The notes beneath the pieces were generated by a model. It was not told where the DNA came from. It saw only the letters and a list, made by a program, of their open reading frames with translations, and did no database searches. Below are positions 1 through 13,782 of a stretch of 64,000 nucleotides of DNA, piece after piece. Made by a program: the position numbers and the translations under genes. Each line of letters starts with the position of its first letter. Positions within the stretch are counted from its first letter, which is position 1. The DNA comes from Persicimonas caeni (GTDB lineage: Bacteria; Myxococcota_A; Bradymonadia; Bradymonadales; Bradymonadaceae), in assembly GCF_006517175.1 (NCBI RefSeq), contig NZ_CP041186.1, forward strand, positions 7,874,501 to 7,938,500. The letters are read 5' to 3'.

Positions 1-753
1 CGCGACGGTGGAATCGCCACGCTGACGATGAACCGGCCCGACCAGCTCAACGCGCTCAACGAGCAGGTCATCGACGACCTGACCGCCGCTGTCGACGAAT
101 TGTCTGGTCGCGACGACGTGCGCGTCTTGGTGGTCACCGGCAAAGGCCGCGCCTTCGTGGCCGGCGCTGATATCAAGCAGATGCACGGCTTCGAAGAGGC
201 CGAGGCCAAGGCATTCGCCGACAAGGGCCACGCCGCCATGGACGCGCTGAGCAAGCTGCCCTACCCGGTCATCGCCGCGGTCAACGGCTTTGCGCTCGGC
301 GGAGGCTTGGAGCTGGCGCTCGCCTGCGACCTCATCTACGCCTCGGACAAGGCCCGCCTCGGCCTTCCCGAGGTCGGCTTGGGCATCATCCCCGGGTTCG
401 GCGGCACGCAGCGCCTCGGGCGCACCATCGGCTGGCACCACGCTCGCGAACTCGTCTTCTCGGGCCGCCACGTCAAAGCGGACGAGGCGCTTCGCATGGG
501 CCTTGTCTGCGCCGTCTTCCCGGCCGAGGAGTTCATTGATAAGGTCTACGCGTTGGCCGAGAAGATCGCTGCCAACGGGCCAGTCGCCGTACGCGTGGCC
601 AAGCGCGTGATGCGCGAGGGCTCCGAGTTGCCGCTCGACAAGGCCAACGCCTTGGAGCGCGACTCTTTCGGCGAACTCTTCATGACCGACGATCGCAGCG
701 AAGGCATGCAGGCCTTCCTCGAGAAGCGCGAGGCGAACTTCACCGGGAAATAA
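1..753 (+). CDS. Enoyl-CoA hydratase/isomerase (crotonase family), 5' end outside window
   Basis: Hydrates trans-2-enoyl-CoA to 3-hydroxyacyl-CoA in fatty-acid or related acyl-CoA breakdown in the cytoplasm. The frame is open to base 1 and the residues before the first ATG (base 28) read RDGGIATLT, which is family sequence, so the true start lies upstream. The oxyanion-hole segment AFVAGADIKQM, the first catalytic Glu in GGGLELALACD and the second in LPEVGLG are all present, followed by IPGFGGTQRLG, so the enzyme looks active. About 250 residues are visible of a usual 255-265. It is followed after 48 bases by an acyl-CoA dehydrogenase on the same strand, so a beta-oxidation type operon is likely. 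The exact acyl substrate cannot be read from the sequence. Confidence 0.93.
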   Translation, partial: RDGGIATLTMNRPDQLNALNEQVIDDLTAAVDELSGRDDVRVLVVTGKGRAFVAGADIKQMHGFEEAEAKAFADKGHAAMDALSKLPYPVIAAVNGFALGGGLELALACDLIYASDKARLGLPEVGLGIIPGFGGTQRLGRTIGWHHARELVFSGRHVKADEALRMGLVCAVFPAEEFIDKVYALAEKIAANGPVAVRVAKRVMREGSELPLDKANALERDSFGELFMTDDRSEGMQAFLEKREANFTGK

Positions 754-801
754 GCGGTCCCTCGCCCCCAGACCACGAACCTCCGAGACCCCGGCAGTAA
801 C

Positions 802-1953
802 ATGGATTTCACGCTCAACGAGACCCAGCGCCTGGTGCGAGACACCGCCCGGCGCTTTGCCCAAACCGAACTTCAGCCCCACGCCGCGCAGCGCGACCTC
901 ACCGAGGAGTTTCCGGCCGAGGCGCTGGCTCAGATGGCCGAACTCGGTCTGATGGGCGTCAATATCAGCGGTGAGTATGGTGGCTCTGAAGCCGGAGTGG
1001 TTGCCTACAGTCTGGCGATCACCGAAATCGCCCGCGCCGATGCGTCGGTGGGCGTGACCATGGCTGTCAATAACATGGTCGGCGAGGTAATCGAGGCCTT
1101 CGGCACCGATGCTCAAAAGGAGCATTATATCCCGAAGCTGACCTCCGGTGAGTTCTCCAGCGGGTCGTTCTGCCTGAGCGAACCCGGAGCGGGCTCCGAT
1201 CCGGGGGGCATGCGCACGAAGGCGGAGAAGACCGACGACGGTTGGGTCATCAATGGCTCCAAGGCCTGGATCACCTCGGGTGAATTCGCCGGAGTCTTCG
1301 TGGTCTGGGCGCGCACCGAAATGGATGACGGCAAGGAGCGCATTTCGGCCTTTTTGGTCGACCCCGACACTGACGGCATCTCGGTGGGCAAGCCCGAGGA
1401 GAAGATGGGCCAGCGCGGCTCGAATACCGTCTCGCTGACCTTCGAGGACGTCGCCATTCCCGAAAGCGCCCTCTTGGGCGAACTCGGCGGGGGATTCAAA
1501 ATCGCCATGGTTGCCCTCGACGGCGGGCGCATCGGCGTGGGGAGCTTGGCGCTCGGTTTGGGCCTGGAGGCCACGAGTCTGGCGCTCGAATATTCTCAGG
1601 AGCGCGAGCAATTCGGCCAGCCCATCGGCAACTTCCAAGGAATCCAGTTCAAGCTCGCCGACATGGCCACCGAGCTCGATGCAGCCAGGCTGTTGTGTCT
1701 GCGGGCGGCGTGGATGAAGGAGCAAGGCGACTTGCGCTTTACCCGCCAAGCCTCGATGGCCAAGCTGTATGCCACCGAAGCGGCCTGGCGAGCCTGCGAC
1801 GAAGCCGTCCAGATCTTCGGTGGTTACGGCTACACCAAGGAGTACGCCGTCGAGCGACTCCTGCGAGATAGCCGCGTGACCCGCATCTATGAGGGCACCA
1901 ACGAAATTCAGCGGGTGGTCATCGCCCGTGACCTGAGCCGAAACGGCCTTTGA
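802..1953 (+). CDS. Acyl-CoA dehydrogenase
   Basis: FAD enzyme that oxidises acyl-CoA to trans-2-enoyl-CoA, passing electrons to ETF. Its 383 residues are the normal family length. FAD/substrate-binding segments are visible ([30 protein letters not shown]), as is the C-terminal YEGTNEIQR segment carrying the catalytic base Glu of the short-chain/butyryl-CoA group. MGQRGSNT matches the family's MGxRxS element. It lies between a crotonase and the methylmalonyl-CoA mutase B12 subunit, with which its stop region abuts, suggesting a role in short-chain or branched acyl-CoA degradation that ends in propionyl-CoA. No strong ribosome site precedes the ATG, but upstream in-frame starts are absent. Confidence 0.94.
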   Translation: MDFTLNETQRLVRDTARRFAQTELQPHAAQRDLTEEFPAEALAQMAELGLMGVNISGEYGGSEAGVVAYSLAITEIARADASVGVTMAVNNMVGEVIEAFGTDAQKEHYIPKLTSGEFSSGSFCLSEPGAGSDPGGMRTKAEKTDDGWVINGSKAWITSGEFAGVFVVWARTEMDDGKERISAFLVDPDTDGISVGKPEEKMGQRGSNTVSLTFEDVAIPESALLGELGGGFKIAMVALDGGRIGVGSLALGLGLEATSLALEYSQEREQFGQPIGNFQGIQFKLADMATELDAARLLCLRAAWMKEQGDLRFTRQASMAKLYATEAAWRACDEAVQIFGGYGYTKEYAVERLLRDSRVTRIYEGTNEIQRVVIARDLSRNGL

Positions 1954-1973
1954 GTCTGACGCGAGAGAACGCC

Positions 1974-2393
1974 ATGTCGACTGCACAGCAAAATCGCACG
2001 TACCGTATCCTTATTGGTAAACCCGGCCTCGACGGGCACGACCGCGGCGCCAAAGTCATCGCTCGCGCCCTGCGCGATGCCGGCTTCGAGGTCATCTACA
2101 GCGGGCTGCACCAGACGCCCGAGATGCTCGTGGCCACCGCGCTTCAAGAAGACGTCGACGCCATTGGCCTATCGATTCTATCGGGAGCGCACAACACGCT
2201 GATGCCGCGCGTGGTCGAGCTCCTCGAGGAAAAGGACGCCTCGGATATCTTCGTCTTCGGCGGCGGCATCATCCCCGATGACGACGTCGAGAAACTGAAG
2301 TCCAAAGGGGTGCGCGCCATCTTCACGCCGGGAACGCCCACCACCGAAGTGGTTGCATTTCTCGAGCAAGAGTGTGCGCGTCGCTATGAGTGA
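1974..2393 (+). CDS. Methylmalonyl-CoA mutase small (B12-binding) subunit
   Basis: Cobalamin-binding subunit of methylmalonyl-CoA mutase or a related acyl-CoA mutase, which interconverts methylmalonyl-CoA and succinyl-CoA. At 139 residues it is only the C-terminal B12 domain. The base-off/His-on motif DxHxxG is present as [10 protein letters not shown] near residues 16-25, then [13 protein letters not shown] and the GGGIIPDDD turn, all typical. I chose the ATG at 1974, preceded by GAGAG, over a TTG at 1950 that overlaps the previous gene. The catalytic large subunit is not in the window, so the enzyme is the split type. The next gene, meaB, starts inside its last codons. Confidence 0.93.
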   Translation: MSTAQQNRTYRILIGKPGLDGHDRGAKVIARALRDAGFEVIYSGLHQTPEMLVATALQEDVDAIGLSILSGAHNTLMPRVVELLEEKDASDIFVFGGGIIPDDDVEKLKSKGVRAIFTPGTPTTEVVAFLEQECARRYE

Positions 2394-3348
2394 ACCTCTG
2401 TATCAGCGCATTTTGGAGGGCGACGTTCGCGCCGCGGGTCGGCTCATGCGCCAGGTCGACGACCAAATCCCGGGCGCACGCCAACAACTCGAGGCGCTCT
2501 TCGAGCACACGGGAAACGCCTACATCATCGGGTTTACGGGCAATCCTGGCTCGGGCAAGTCGACATTGGTGAATGCATTTATTCGTGAGTGCCGCGAGCG
2601 CGGCCTGAGCGTGGGCGTGGTCGCCGTCGACCCCACCAGTCCGTTTTCGGGCGGTGCGATCTTGGGCGATCGCATTCGCATGCAGGAGCACGCCCTGGAC
2701 GAAGGAGTGTTCATTCGCTCGGTCGCCACCCGCGGAAACCTCGGCGGCGTCTCGCGGTCGACCCCGGCCCTCGTCCAGATCCTCGACGCGATGGGATTCG
2801 ACCTCATCATCATCGAGACGGTCGGCGTGGGCCAAGACGAAGTCGACATCGCGCGCATTGCCGACACCAATATCGTGGTGACGGTGCCCGGTCTGGGAGA
2901 CGACATCCAGGCGACCAAAGCCGGCATCCTCGAGATCGCCGACGTGTTTGTCATCAACAAGTCCGACCACCCGGGGTCCGACCGGTTACGGCGCGAACTC
3001 AAGGCGATGCTTAGCCTGGCCGTGGACCGCTCGGACGAGGACTGGACGCCGCCCATCGTCCACACGGTGGCCACCGACGCCGAAGGCCTCACCAAGCTCT
3101 TCGAGAAAATCGAAGCCCACCGAGACTGGCTCGAAGGTGCCGGCGCCGACGATTCGCGCGGCGCACGGGACCGCCGGCGCATCGAGCACCTGATTCGGCT
3201 GATTGTGTCGGGAGAGCTCGACGCCCGTCTCGATGCAGCGATGGCTGCGCCGACGTGGCAGCGTCACCTCGAGGGGCTCGTCGCGCGGCGCGAGAGCCCC
3301 TATGAGGCGGCCGAAGAGCTTATCGCGGCGATCGCTCGGAAGGACTGA
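2386..3348 (+). CDS. meaB: MeaB/ArgK GTPase, methylmalonyl-CoA mutase chaperone
   Basis: G3E-family P-loop GTPase that loads and protects the cobalamin cofactor of methylmalonyl-CoA mutase. The protein has 320 residues. Walker A is GNPGSGKS near residue 50, followed by [22 protein letters not shown], the family signature, then a conserved ETVGVGQDE switch region and NKSD for guanine recognition. The ATG at 2386 overlaps the stop of the mutase subunit by 8 bases, so the two are translationally coupled; a TTG at 2353 is in frame but would overlap more. The pairing with the B12 subunit makes the function very secure. Its 3' end overlaps that of the convergent otsA by 29 bases. Confidence 0.95.
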   Translation: MSEPLYQRILEGDVRAAGRLMRQVDDQIPGARQQLEALFEHTGNAYIIGFTGNPGSGKSTLVNAFIRECRERGLSVGVVAVDPTSPFSGGAILGDRIRMQEHALDEGVFIRSVATRGNLGGVSRSTPALVQILDAMGFDLIIIETVGVGQDEVDIARIADTNIVVTVPGLGDDIQATKAGILEIADVFVINKSDHPGSDRLRRELKAMLSLAVDRSDEDWTPPIVHTVATDAEGLTKLFEKIEAHRDWLEGAGADDSRGARDRRRIEHLIRLIVSGELDARLDAAMAAPTWQRHLEGLVARRESPYEAAEELIAAIARKD

Positions 3349-4873
3349 TCGGGGCGATGCCGTGACCGTTGGTTCGGTGCGGCGCCTCGAAGGTCGGCAA
3401 GTACTCCCCTTTGGATGCCTCCACCAGCGTCGACGGCTCGTGCAAGCTGTCGACGAACTGATTCGCCCACCAGTAGACATTATGTGTCTGGACCTCGTGA
3501 CGCAGACGGCGCATGCGCTTGCGTCGCTCCTTCTCATCCATCATCACCGCCTCGTAGATCGCCTCGGCGGTGCTCACCGTGTCGTAGGGATTGACGAGTA
3601 GCGCGTCCTCGTGAAACTCGTCGGCGGCACCGGCGAATTCACTCAGAATCAGCACGCCCGACTCGTCGACTTGGGAGGCGCAGAATTCTTTGGAGACGAG
3701 GTTCATGCCGTCGCACAGCGGAGTGACCACGCCCACTGACGCATGTCGATACAGGGCGGTCAACTCGGCGATGTCGACGGTGTTGTACAGATAGTGGATC
3801 GGCTGCCACTTCGAGGTGCTGAACCGGCCGTTGATGCGCCCGACGATGCGGTCGATCTCGCGCTTGAGCGCCTGATACTCGGGCACGCTCTCACGGCTGG
3901 GCACGACCAACTGGAAGAAGACGACTTCCTCGCACAGATCGGGATGGCGGCTGAGCAACTCCTCGAAAGCATAGAATCGCTCGAGAAGGCCTTTGGTATA
4001 GTCGAGCCGGTCGATGCCAAGAAGCATCTTGTAGGGCCCCAACTCCTCACGCATCCGCTCCATGCGGCTTTCGACCTCGCGCGACTGAGCCCGCTCGTTG
4101 AAATCATCGAAGTCGATGCTGATGGGGAAGACTCCGACAATGACCTTCTCGCCCTGCACTTCGACGGTGGTCGTGGTGTCACCGTGCACGATATTCGTCT
4201 GGGGCATCAGTCGCTCGACGCACTCCAGGAAGTTTCGCTTGTCGCGGCCCGACTGAAAGCCGAGCAGGTCGTAAGCGAGCAACGCGCGCATCAAGTCGGC
4301 GCGCCATGGCAGCTTGACGTAGTTTTCCAGCGCCGGAAACGGGATGTGCAGGAAATAGCCGATATTGCCCGGCGAGCCGAACTGGCGAAGTTTCTCGGCC
4401 ACGCCAATCAGGTGGTAGTCATGCACCCAGATGGGTTGCCCCGGCTCCATCGTATTGGCCAGACCCGCGGCGAACTTCTCGTTGACCTCCACATACTGCT
4501 CCCAAAACTCCGGCTTGAAGTCGCAGCGGTTGGGGAAGCCGTGAAAGAGCGGCCACAAGACCGAGTTCGCGAAGCCTCCGTAATAACCTTCGACCTCCTC
4601 GGAGGAGAGCATCACCGGTTCGAGCTTGTAGCCCGCCTCTTGGCCAATATCTTCGATGACCTCACGCAGGCTCTGCTCGTACCCTTCCGCCTTCTCCGCG
4701 ACCATCCCCGGCCAGCCGACCCAGGTGCCACCGCGGCTTTGAAGGATCGGGTTCATCGCCGAGACGAGACCGCCGGAGCCAGGCTTTCCGTTCCATTGAC
4801 GGTTCTGCTCGTCGAAGTTCATGACGATGGGTAGACGGTTCGAGACGATCGTCAGTTCCTGATTGTCGGGCAT
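3320..4873 (-). CDS. otsA: Alpha,alpha-trehalose-phosphate synthase (GT20)
   Basis: Forms trehalose-6-phosphate from UDP-glucose and glucose-6-phosphate. The 517 residues cover one complete GT20 domain. Visible are the start [10 protein letters not shown], the donor loop [19 protein letters not shown], the nucleotide-sugar segment [14 protein letters not shown] and the late [10 protein letters not shown]. No phosphatase domain is fused and no otsB lies in the window, so dephosphorylation must be encoded elsewhere. The gene is divergent from mscS and the glgE operon and convergent with meaB (29-base overlap of the 3' ends). It provides de novo trehalose synthesis next to the glucan-based routes. 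Confidence 0.95.
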   Translation of the reverse strand: MPDNQELTIVSNRLPIVMNFDEQNRQWNGKPGSGGLVSAMNPILQSRGGTWVGWPGMVAEKAEGYEQSLREVIEDIGQEAGYKLEPVMLSSEEVEGYYGGFANSVLWPLFHGFPNRCDFKPEFWEQYVEVNEKFAAGLANTMEPGQPIWVHDYHLIGVAEKLRQFGSPGNIGYFLHIPFPALENYVKLPWRADLMRALLAYDLLGFQSGRDKRNFLECVERLMPQTNIVHGDTTTTVEVQGEKVIVGVFPISIDFDDFNERAQSREVESRMERMREELGPYKMLLGIDRLDYTKGLLERFYAFEELLSRHPDLCEEVVFFQLVVPSRESVPEYQALKREIDRIVGRINGRFSTSKWQPIHYLYNTVDIAELTALYRHASVGVVTPLCDGMNLVSKEFCASQVDESGVLILSEFAGAADEFHEDALLVNPYDTVSTAEAIYEAVMMDEKERRKRMRRLRHEVQTHNVYWWANQFVDSLHEPSTLVEASKGEYLPTFEAPHRTNGHGIAPISPSERSPR

Positions 4874-5091
4874 TTTCCAGTCCTATCGTTCGCAATTACG
4901 GGGCTTGTTCGTCCTTGAACTCGCCGGCCTTGGCGGCCGACTGCGCTCGTCCCGTCACTGCGTCGACCTGCGTCAAAGGACAGGTCACGACGGAAACGCA
5001 TCAATGATTCAACACGTCGGGCGCCAAGCTAAACAGCAAGAGGCCTGCGACAAGTCTGCACTGCGTCACCACACCGTGGAGGGATGGTCGG

Positions 5092-5119
5092 TTGTCAAAG
5101 CCCGGGCCGTGTCTACGCT
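5092..5119 (+). promoter_or_regulatory. Candidate sigma-70-type promoter upstream of mscS
   Basis: TTGTCA (5092-5097) and TACGCT (5114-5119) are separated by 16 bases in the otsA/mscS divergent interval, about 35 bases before the mscS start. This is a pattern match only; the -10 box is poor. Confidence 0.3.
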
Positions 5120-5153
5120 TCCATCGCAATTCAGTAAGTATGGAGAGTGGTGC

Positions 5154-6257
5154 ATGTGGGAGAGTCTCGAACAGACCTTCGACGGCGCGATCTATGACGT
5201 GTCAGCGACCAGTTGGCTGATCGCAGCGATCGCGCTGGTGGTGACGGTATTCGGCCTGGGGCTGATCAAGCGTCTGCTCGTCGGGCGGCTCGAACAGCTG
5301 TCGGACCGGCGCATGTTCTCGGCGCTGTCGGTCGTCGTAAAGATGCTCGAGAAGACGACCTTCGTCTTTTACGTGGCCGTCGGATTGCACGCGGCCGTGC
5401 TCTCCCTCGACTTGCCCGAGCGCTTCGAGCGCATGGTCGAAGTGGCGGTGATCGTCACCGTCTTCTTCCAGCTCGGACGCTGGGCCTCCGAGGGGATTTC
5501 CCAGACCATCCAGCGGTATCGAGCCACCGAAGACGAGGACCCGGCCGAATCTACGGCCCTGGCCGCCCTTCAATTCATGGCTCGCTTTCTGGTCTGGGTG
5601 GGCGTGCTGCTGTTGGTGCTGGACAACTTGGGCTTCGATATCACCGCCCTGGTCGCCAGCCTCGGCATCGGCGGTGTGGCCGTGGCCCTGGCGGTCCAGA
5701 ATATCCTGGGCGACCTGTTCGCCTCGCTGTCGATCATCGTCGACAAGCCCTTTGTCATCGGTGACTTCATCATCGTGGGCGACTTTATGGGCACGGTCGA
5801 AAAGATCGGGCTAAAGACCACGCGGGTGCGCAGCCTCGGCGGTGAGCAGCTCATCTTCTCGAACACCGACCTGCTCAAGAGTCGGGTGCGCAACTACAAG
5901 CGCATGGAGGAACGCCGGGTCGTCTTCGAGTTTGGCGTCGTCTATCAAACCGCGACCCGCCAAATTGAGCGCATCCCTCAGATGGTGCGCGAGATCATCG
6001 AAGGAGAGGAGCAGACGCGCTTCGATCGCGCCCACTTCAAAGCCTTCGGCGAGTCGGCCTTTCAGTTCGAGGTCGTCTATTACGTGCTCAGCCCCGATTA
6101 CAACGTCTACATGGACATCCACGAGCGCATCATTTTGGAGATGCTGCGCGGATTTCGCAGCGAGGAGATCCAGTTCGCCTATCCCACCCGCACCGTGCAC
6201 CTGGAGGGCAAGCTGGGTGGGGCAACCTCGGCCAACCCGACGGCAGTACCTGCATAA
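5154..6257 (+). CDS. MscS-family mechanosensitive channel
   Basis: Inner-membrane channel that opens under membrane tension and releases solutes during osmotic downshift. With the ATG at 5154 (GGAGAG seven bases upstream) the protein has 367 residues; the open frame continues upstream but that part is not MscS-like. Hydrophobic helices lie near residues 20-40, 66-84, 93-112 and 147-163. The pore helix follows, with the Gly/Ala-rich pattern SLGIGGVAVALAVQNILGD (about 171-189) and then the beta domain DKPFVIGDFIIVGDFMGTVEKIG. It stands between otsA and the trehalose/glucan operon, which fits joint control by osmotic conditions (inference). Confidence 0.92.
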   Translation: MWESLEQTFDGAIYDVSATSWLIAAIALVVTVFGLGLIKRLLVGRLEQLSDRRMFSALSVVVKMLEKTTFVFYVAVGLHAAVLSLDLPERFERMVEVAVIVTVFFQLGRWASEGISQTIQRYRATEDEDPAESTALAALQFMARFLVWVGVLLLVLDNLGFDITALVASLGIGGVAVALAVQNILGDLFASLSIIVDKPFVIGDFIIVGDFMGTVEKIGLKTTRVRSLGGEQLIFSNTDLLKSRVRNYKRMEERRVVFEFGVVYQTATRQIERIPQMVREIIEGEEQTRFDRAHFKAFGESAFQFEVVYYVLSPDYNVYMDIHERIILEMLRGFRSEEIQFAYPTRTVHLEGKLGGATSANPTAVPA

Positions 6258-6379
6258 CCTGCATGAGAAGGAGGCCCGGGCGCTTGTCCGCGCCCATAGG
6301 CTGTTTAGCTTCGCCCCTCCGCGCAGTGAAGAGAAGTAGATCGTTTCGAATCAGGCCCTCATCGATGAGACCAGAGGCC

Positions 6380-8387
6380 ATGGAAACCGAACATTCTCAA
6401 ATGCCACAAGAAGGTCGACGCCGTGCAGTCATCGAGGGGGTCGAGCCGCAAATCGACGGAGGGCGATATCCGGCCAAGCGGGTCATCGGCGATCGAGTCC
6501 GCGTCGAAGCCGACGTCTTCGGCGACGGCCACGACGAGCCCTCCTGCGCGTTGTTGTGGCGCCATGAGTCGGAAGACACGTGGCATGAAGAACCGATGGA
6601 GTTTGTGGGGAACGACCGCTGGCGAGCTGACTTTCACCTCGAGCAGCTCGGCCGCTACCACTTCACGGTGTCCGGCTGGCTCGACCACTTCAAGACCTGG
6701 CGCCACGACCTCGAGAAGCGTGTCGACGCCGGCCAAGAAATCGACGTCGACCTGCGCATCGGCGCCGCCATGGTCGAAGACGCCGCCGAGCGGGCTCGCG
6801 CAGGTGGCGTGAAAGATGACGCGGGTGCGCTGTCGGAGCTGGCGGCTCTGCTGGCAGACAGCAGCGTGTCGCAGGACGAGCGGGCCGCCCGCGCGTTGGG
6901 ACCGGTGCTCCAGGAGCTGATGTCGAACTGGCCCGATCGCGAATTCGCCGAGCGCTACGAGCCCGAACTCACCATCGAGGTCGACCGCAAACGCGCGCGT
7001 TTTTCGAGCTGGTACGAGATGTTTCCTCGCTCGGCATCCGCGGAGCCCGGAGAGCACGGCACGTTTCGTGATTGTGAGGACCGGCTTCCCTACATCGCCG
7101 AGATGGGGTTCGACGTCGTCTACTTCCCACCGATTCATCCCATCGGTCGCGTGCACCGCAAGGGTAAGAACAACGCCACCGTCGCAGCCGAGGGCGACGT
7201 CGGCAGCCCCTGGGCCATCGGCTCGTCCGAAGGCGGTCACAAGGCAGTCCATCCCGACCTGGGCACCCTCGAAGACTTCCGCAGGCTGGTCGAGCGCGCC
7301 AAAGAGTTCGACATCGAGATCGCACTCGACATTGCTTTTCAGGCCGCCCCCGATCACCCCTATGTCGAGGAGCATCCCGAGTGGTTCAAGGAGCGTCCCG
7401 ACGGCACGATTCAGTACGCCGAAAACCCGCCCAAGAAGTACGAGGACATCTACCCGTTCGACTTCGAGACCGACAATTGGCAGGCGCTTTGGGAAGAACT
7501 CGAGAGCGTCGTGCGCCACTGGTGTGAACAAGGCGTGCGCGTCTTTCGCGTCGACAACCCCCACACCAAGCCCTTCGCCATGTGGGAGTGGCTCATCGCC
7601 AGCATCAAAGAGGACTATCCGGAAGCGATCTTTTTGTCCGAGGCATTCACCCGCCCGAAGGTGATGCAGCGGTTGGCCAAGCTTGGGTTCTCGCAGTCCT
7701 ATACCTACTTCGCCTGGCGCAACACGAAATGGGAGCTCAGCGAGTATCTGCGCGAGCTTACGCACACGGAGCAAGTCGAGTTCATGCGGCCGAACTTCTG
7801 GCCGAACACGCCGGATATTCTGACCGAGTTTCTGCAGACCGGCAAACGCTCCGCGTTCATGATGCGGGTGGCGTTGGCGGCGACGATGACTGCCAATTAC
7901 GGCATCTATGGGCCGGCCTTCGAGTTGATGGAGCATGTGCCCCGCCACCCCGGAAGCGAGGAGTACCTCGACTCCGAGAAGTACCAGCTTCGCGACTGGG
8001 ATCTCGACGCCGCCCACAGCCTCAAAGACTATATCGCTCGCCTCAACCGCATTCGAAAAGCCAACCCTGCGTTGCAGCAGAACCGGCACACCGCCTTTCA
8101 CCGCGCGGAAAACGACTGGGTGTTGGCGTTCAGCAAGCGCACGCGCGACCGCGACAACGTCATCCTGACGGTGGCGAACCTCGACCCGGACCACAAGCAG
8201 GCGGCGATGCTCGACCTCGACTTGGCCGAGTTGGGTCTCGCGCCCGACAAAGCTTTCCAGGTTCACGACCTCATCGACGATGCTCGCTACGTGTGGCAGG
8301 GCCACCGCAACTATGTCGAGCTCGACCCTCATGTCTCGCCGGTGCACGTCTTCCGCATCGGCCAGAAACTGCGCTCGGAGCGAGATT

Positions 8388-8404
<17 letters not shown>
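6380..8404 (+). CDS. glgE: GlgE maltosyltransferase (GH13_3)
   Basis: Transfers maltosyl units from alpha-maltose-1-phosphate to the non-reducing end of alpha-1,4-glucan. From the ATG at 6380 the protein has 674 residues, close to family length. The N-terminal beta-sandwich starts at [15 protein letters not shown]. The GH13 core has the nucleophile Asp in [10 protein letters not shown] (residue 392) and the acid Glu in SEAFTRP (residue 421); this spacing equals that of characterised GlgE (394/423 in Streptomyces). [14 protein letters not shown] is also a GlgE hallmark. The start is uncertain: in-frame ATGs lie at 6365 and 6401 and no ribosome site is convincing. It is the first gene of a six-gene operon and overlaps treS. 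Confidence 0.95.
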
Positions 8405-11771
<3,367 letters not shown>

Positions 11772-11799
11772 ACCAACCTACGAAGCGCAAGAGACAACC

Positions 11800-13782
11800 A
11801 TGACCACGCCGACCGGCGAGGAACGGCCGCAGCCCCAGGAGGCGCACCAGCCTCCTGCGGGCGACGAGCCAGTTCGTTACGACTACACCCGTTTGAGTGA
11901 TCAGGACCGGTACCTGTTCAACGAGGGCACCCATTTTGGCCTGCACAACAAGCTCGGCTCTCATACCGTCGAGGTCGATGGCGAGTTGGGGACGTATTTT
12001 GGCGTCTGGGCGCCCGACGCCGAGCGAATCAGCGTCATTGGAGACTTTAACGGGTGGAACCCCGACAGCCACCCACTTCGCCAGCGCGAAGCCACGGGGC
12101 TTTGGGAGGGATTTATCCCCGGAGTCACATCCGGCACCAAGTACAAGTACCACATCAAGTCGCGCTACCGCGGCTATGAGGTCGAAAAGGCCGATCCATT
12201 CGCGTTCCACCACGAGACGCCCCCAAAGACGGCTTCGGTGGTCTGGGAGCTCGATTACGAGTGGGGGGACGAGGCATGGATGGAGCACCGACAGCAGGCC
12301 AATCGCGCCGAGGCTCCCACCTCCATCTACGAGGTTCATTTGGGCTCTTGGATGCGAGCCCCCGACGATGGCGACCGCTTCCTGAGCTACCGCGAGCTTG
12401 CCCCGAAGCTTGCCGACTATGTCGAGGAGATGGGCTTCACGCACGTGGAGTTGATGCCGGTGATGGAACACCCCTTCTATGGCTCCTGGGGCTACCAGAT
12501 CACCGGCTACTTTGCGCCGTCGAGCCGCTACGGAACACCCCAAGACTTCATGTACTTGGTCGACCACCTCCACCAGCGCGGCATCGGTGTGATCTTGGAT
12601 TGGGTGCCGTCGCACTTCCCCGGCGACGAGCATGGGTTGGCCTATTTCGACGGCACGAGCTTGTTCGAGCACGCCGATGAGCGAAAGGGTTTTCACCCCG
12701 ACTGGAAGAGCTACATCTTCAACTACGGCCGCAACGAGGTGCGCGCCTTTTTGGCCAGCAATGCGATGTACTGGCTCGAAAAATTCCATATCGACGGATT
12801 GCGCGTCGATGCGGTCGCCTCGATGCTCTACCTCGATTACTCGCGCAAGCCGGGCGAATGGGTCCCCAACAAATACGGGGGGCGCGAGAACATCGAAGCG
12901 GTCGACTTTCTGCGCTTTTTCAACGAGAAGGTCTACGAGCGCTTCCCCGACGTGCAGACCATCGCCGAGGAGTCGACCGCCTGGCCGATGGTCTCCCGGC
13001 CGACCTACACCGGAGGCCTGGGCTTTGGCATGAAGTGGGACATGGGCTGGATGCACGATACGCTCGAGTACATGAGCGAGAATCCGGTGCACCGCAAGTA
13101 CTACCACAACGATCTGACCTTTCGCGGCATCTATGCGTTCAACGAGAATTTCGTCTTGCCGCTGTCCCACGACGAAGTGGTCCACGGCAAAGGTTCTCTG
13201 CTCGAAAAGATGCCCGGCGACGATTGGCAGCAATTTGCCAACTTGCGCCTGCTCTTTGCCTACATGTACGCGCAACCCGGAAAGAAGTTGCTGTTCATGG
13301 GGGGAGAATTTGGCCAGCGCGCCGAGTGGAACCACGACCGGAGCCTCGACTGGCATCTACTCGAGCACGACTCGCACGAGGGCGTGCGCCGGTTGGTGCG
13401 CGACTTGAACCACGCCTACCGAGACGAGCCGGCGCTGCATCGCCACGACTTCGAGCCGAATGGCTTCCAGTGGATCGACACCCACGACACCGAGCAGAGT
13501 GTGCTTAGCTTCTTGCGCTGGGGTGATGATCCAGAAGACGTCGTCGCCTGCGTGTTTAACTTTACTCCCGTACCCAGACAAAACTACCGCATCGGCGTCC
13601 CCTTCAAGGGGACTTGGTCGGAGCGGATCAACACGGATGCCCAGCAGTACTGGGGCAGTGGCGTGGGCAATTGGGGCGAGGTCGAAGCTGCCCCCATTGC
13701 CTACCACGGCCATGCGCATTCGTTGATGCTGACATTGCCGCCGTTGGGCGCACTCTACTTGCGTCCAAACGAGGTCTCGTGA
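11800..13782 (+). CDS. glgB: 1,4-alpha-glucan branching enzyme
   Basis: Introduces alpha-1,6 branches into the glucan made by GlgE. The protein has 660 residues. An N-terminal CBM48 (about 45-150, with [13 protein letters not shown]) is followed by the GH13_9 catalytic domain: [23 protein letters not shown], nucleophile Asp337 in [12 protein letters not shown], the IAEEST acid/base segment and [10 protein letters not shown], then [10 protein letters not shown]. The extra N1 domain of E. coli GlgB is missing, as in many bacteria. AAGAGA precedes the ATG. It begins 28 bases after treS and shares one base (TGATG) with treZ, so coupled translation is likely. Confidence 0.96.
   Translation: MTTPTGEERPQPQEAHQPPAGDEPVRYDYTRLSDQDRYLFNEGTHFGLHNKLGSHTVEVDGELGTYFGVWAPDAERISVIGDFNGWNPDSHPLRQREATGLWEGFIPGVTSGTKYKYHIKSRYRGYEVEKADPFAFHHETPPKTASVVWELDYEWGDEAWMEHRQQANRAEAPTSIYEVHLGSWMRAPDDGDRFLSYRELAPKLADYVEEMGFTHVELMPVMEHPFYGSWGYQITGYFAPSSRYGTPQDFMYLVDHLHQRGIGVILDWVPSHFPGDEHGLAYFDGTSLFEHADERKGFHPDWKSYIFNYGRNEVRAFLASNAMYWLEKFHIDGLRVDAVASMLYLDYSRKPGEWVPNKYGGRENIEAVDFLRFFNEKVYERFPDVQTIAEESTAWPMVSRPTYTGGLGFGMKWDMGWMHDTLEYMSENPVHRKYYHNDLTFRGIYAFNENFVLPLSHDEVVHGKGSLLEKMPGDDWQQFANLRLLFAYMYAQPGKKLLFMGGEFGQRAEWNHDRSLDWHLLEHDSHEGVRRLVRDLNHAYRDEPALHRHDFEPNGFQWIDTHDTEQSVLSFLRWGDDPEDVVACVFNFTPVPRQNYRIGVPFKGTWSERINTDAQQYWGSGVGNWGEVEAAPIAYHGHAHSLMLTLPPLGALYLRPNEVS

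Noticed and set aside
4863-5153. 97-codon N-terminal extension of mscS
   Set aside because: It lacks MscS features and crosses the otsA start and promoter region; the ATG at 5154 has a good ribosome site.
6278-6295. Hairpin GGGCGC-TTGTCC-GCGCCC between mscS and glgE as terminator
   Set aside because: Stem is only 6 bp with no T-run; it may be chance in GC-rich DNA.
8280-8387. ATG at 8280 as start of treS
   Set aside because: It would place 125 bases inside glgE; the encoded residues (Ser/Thr-rich) are not TreS-like.
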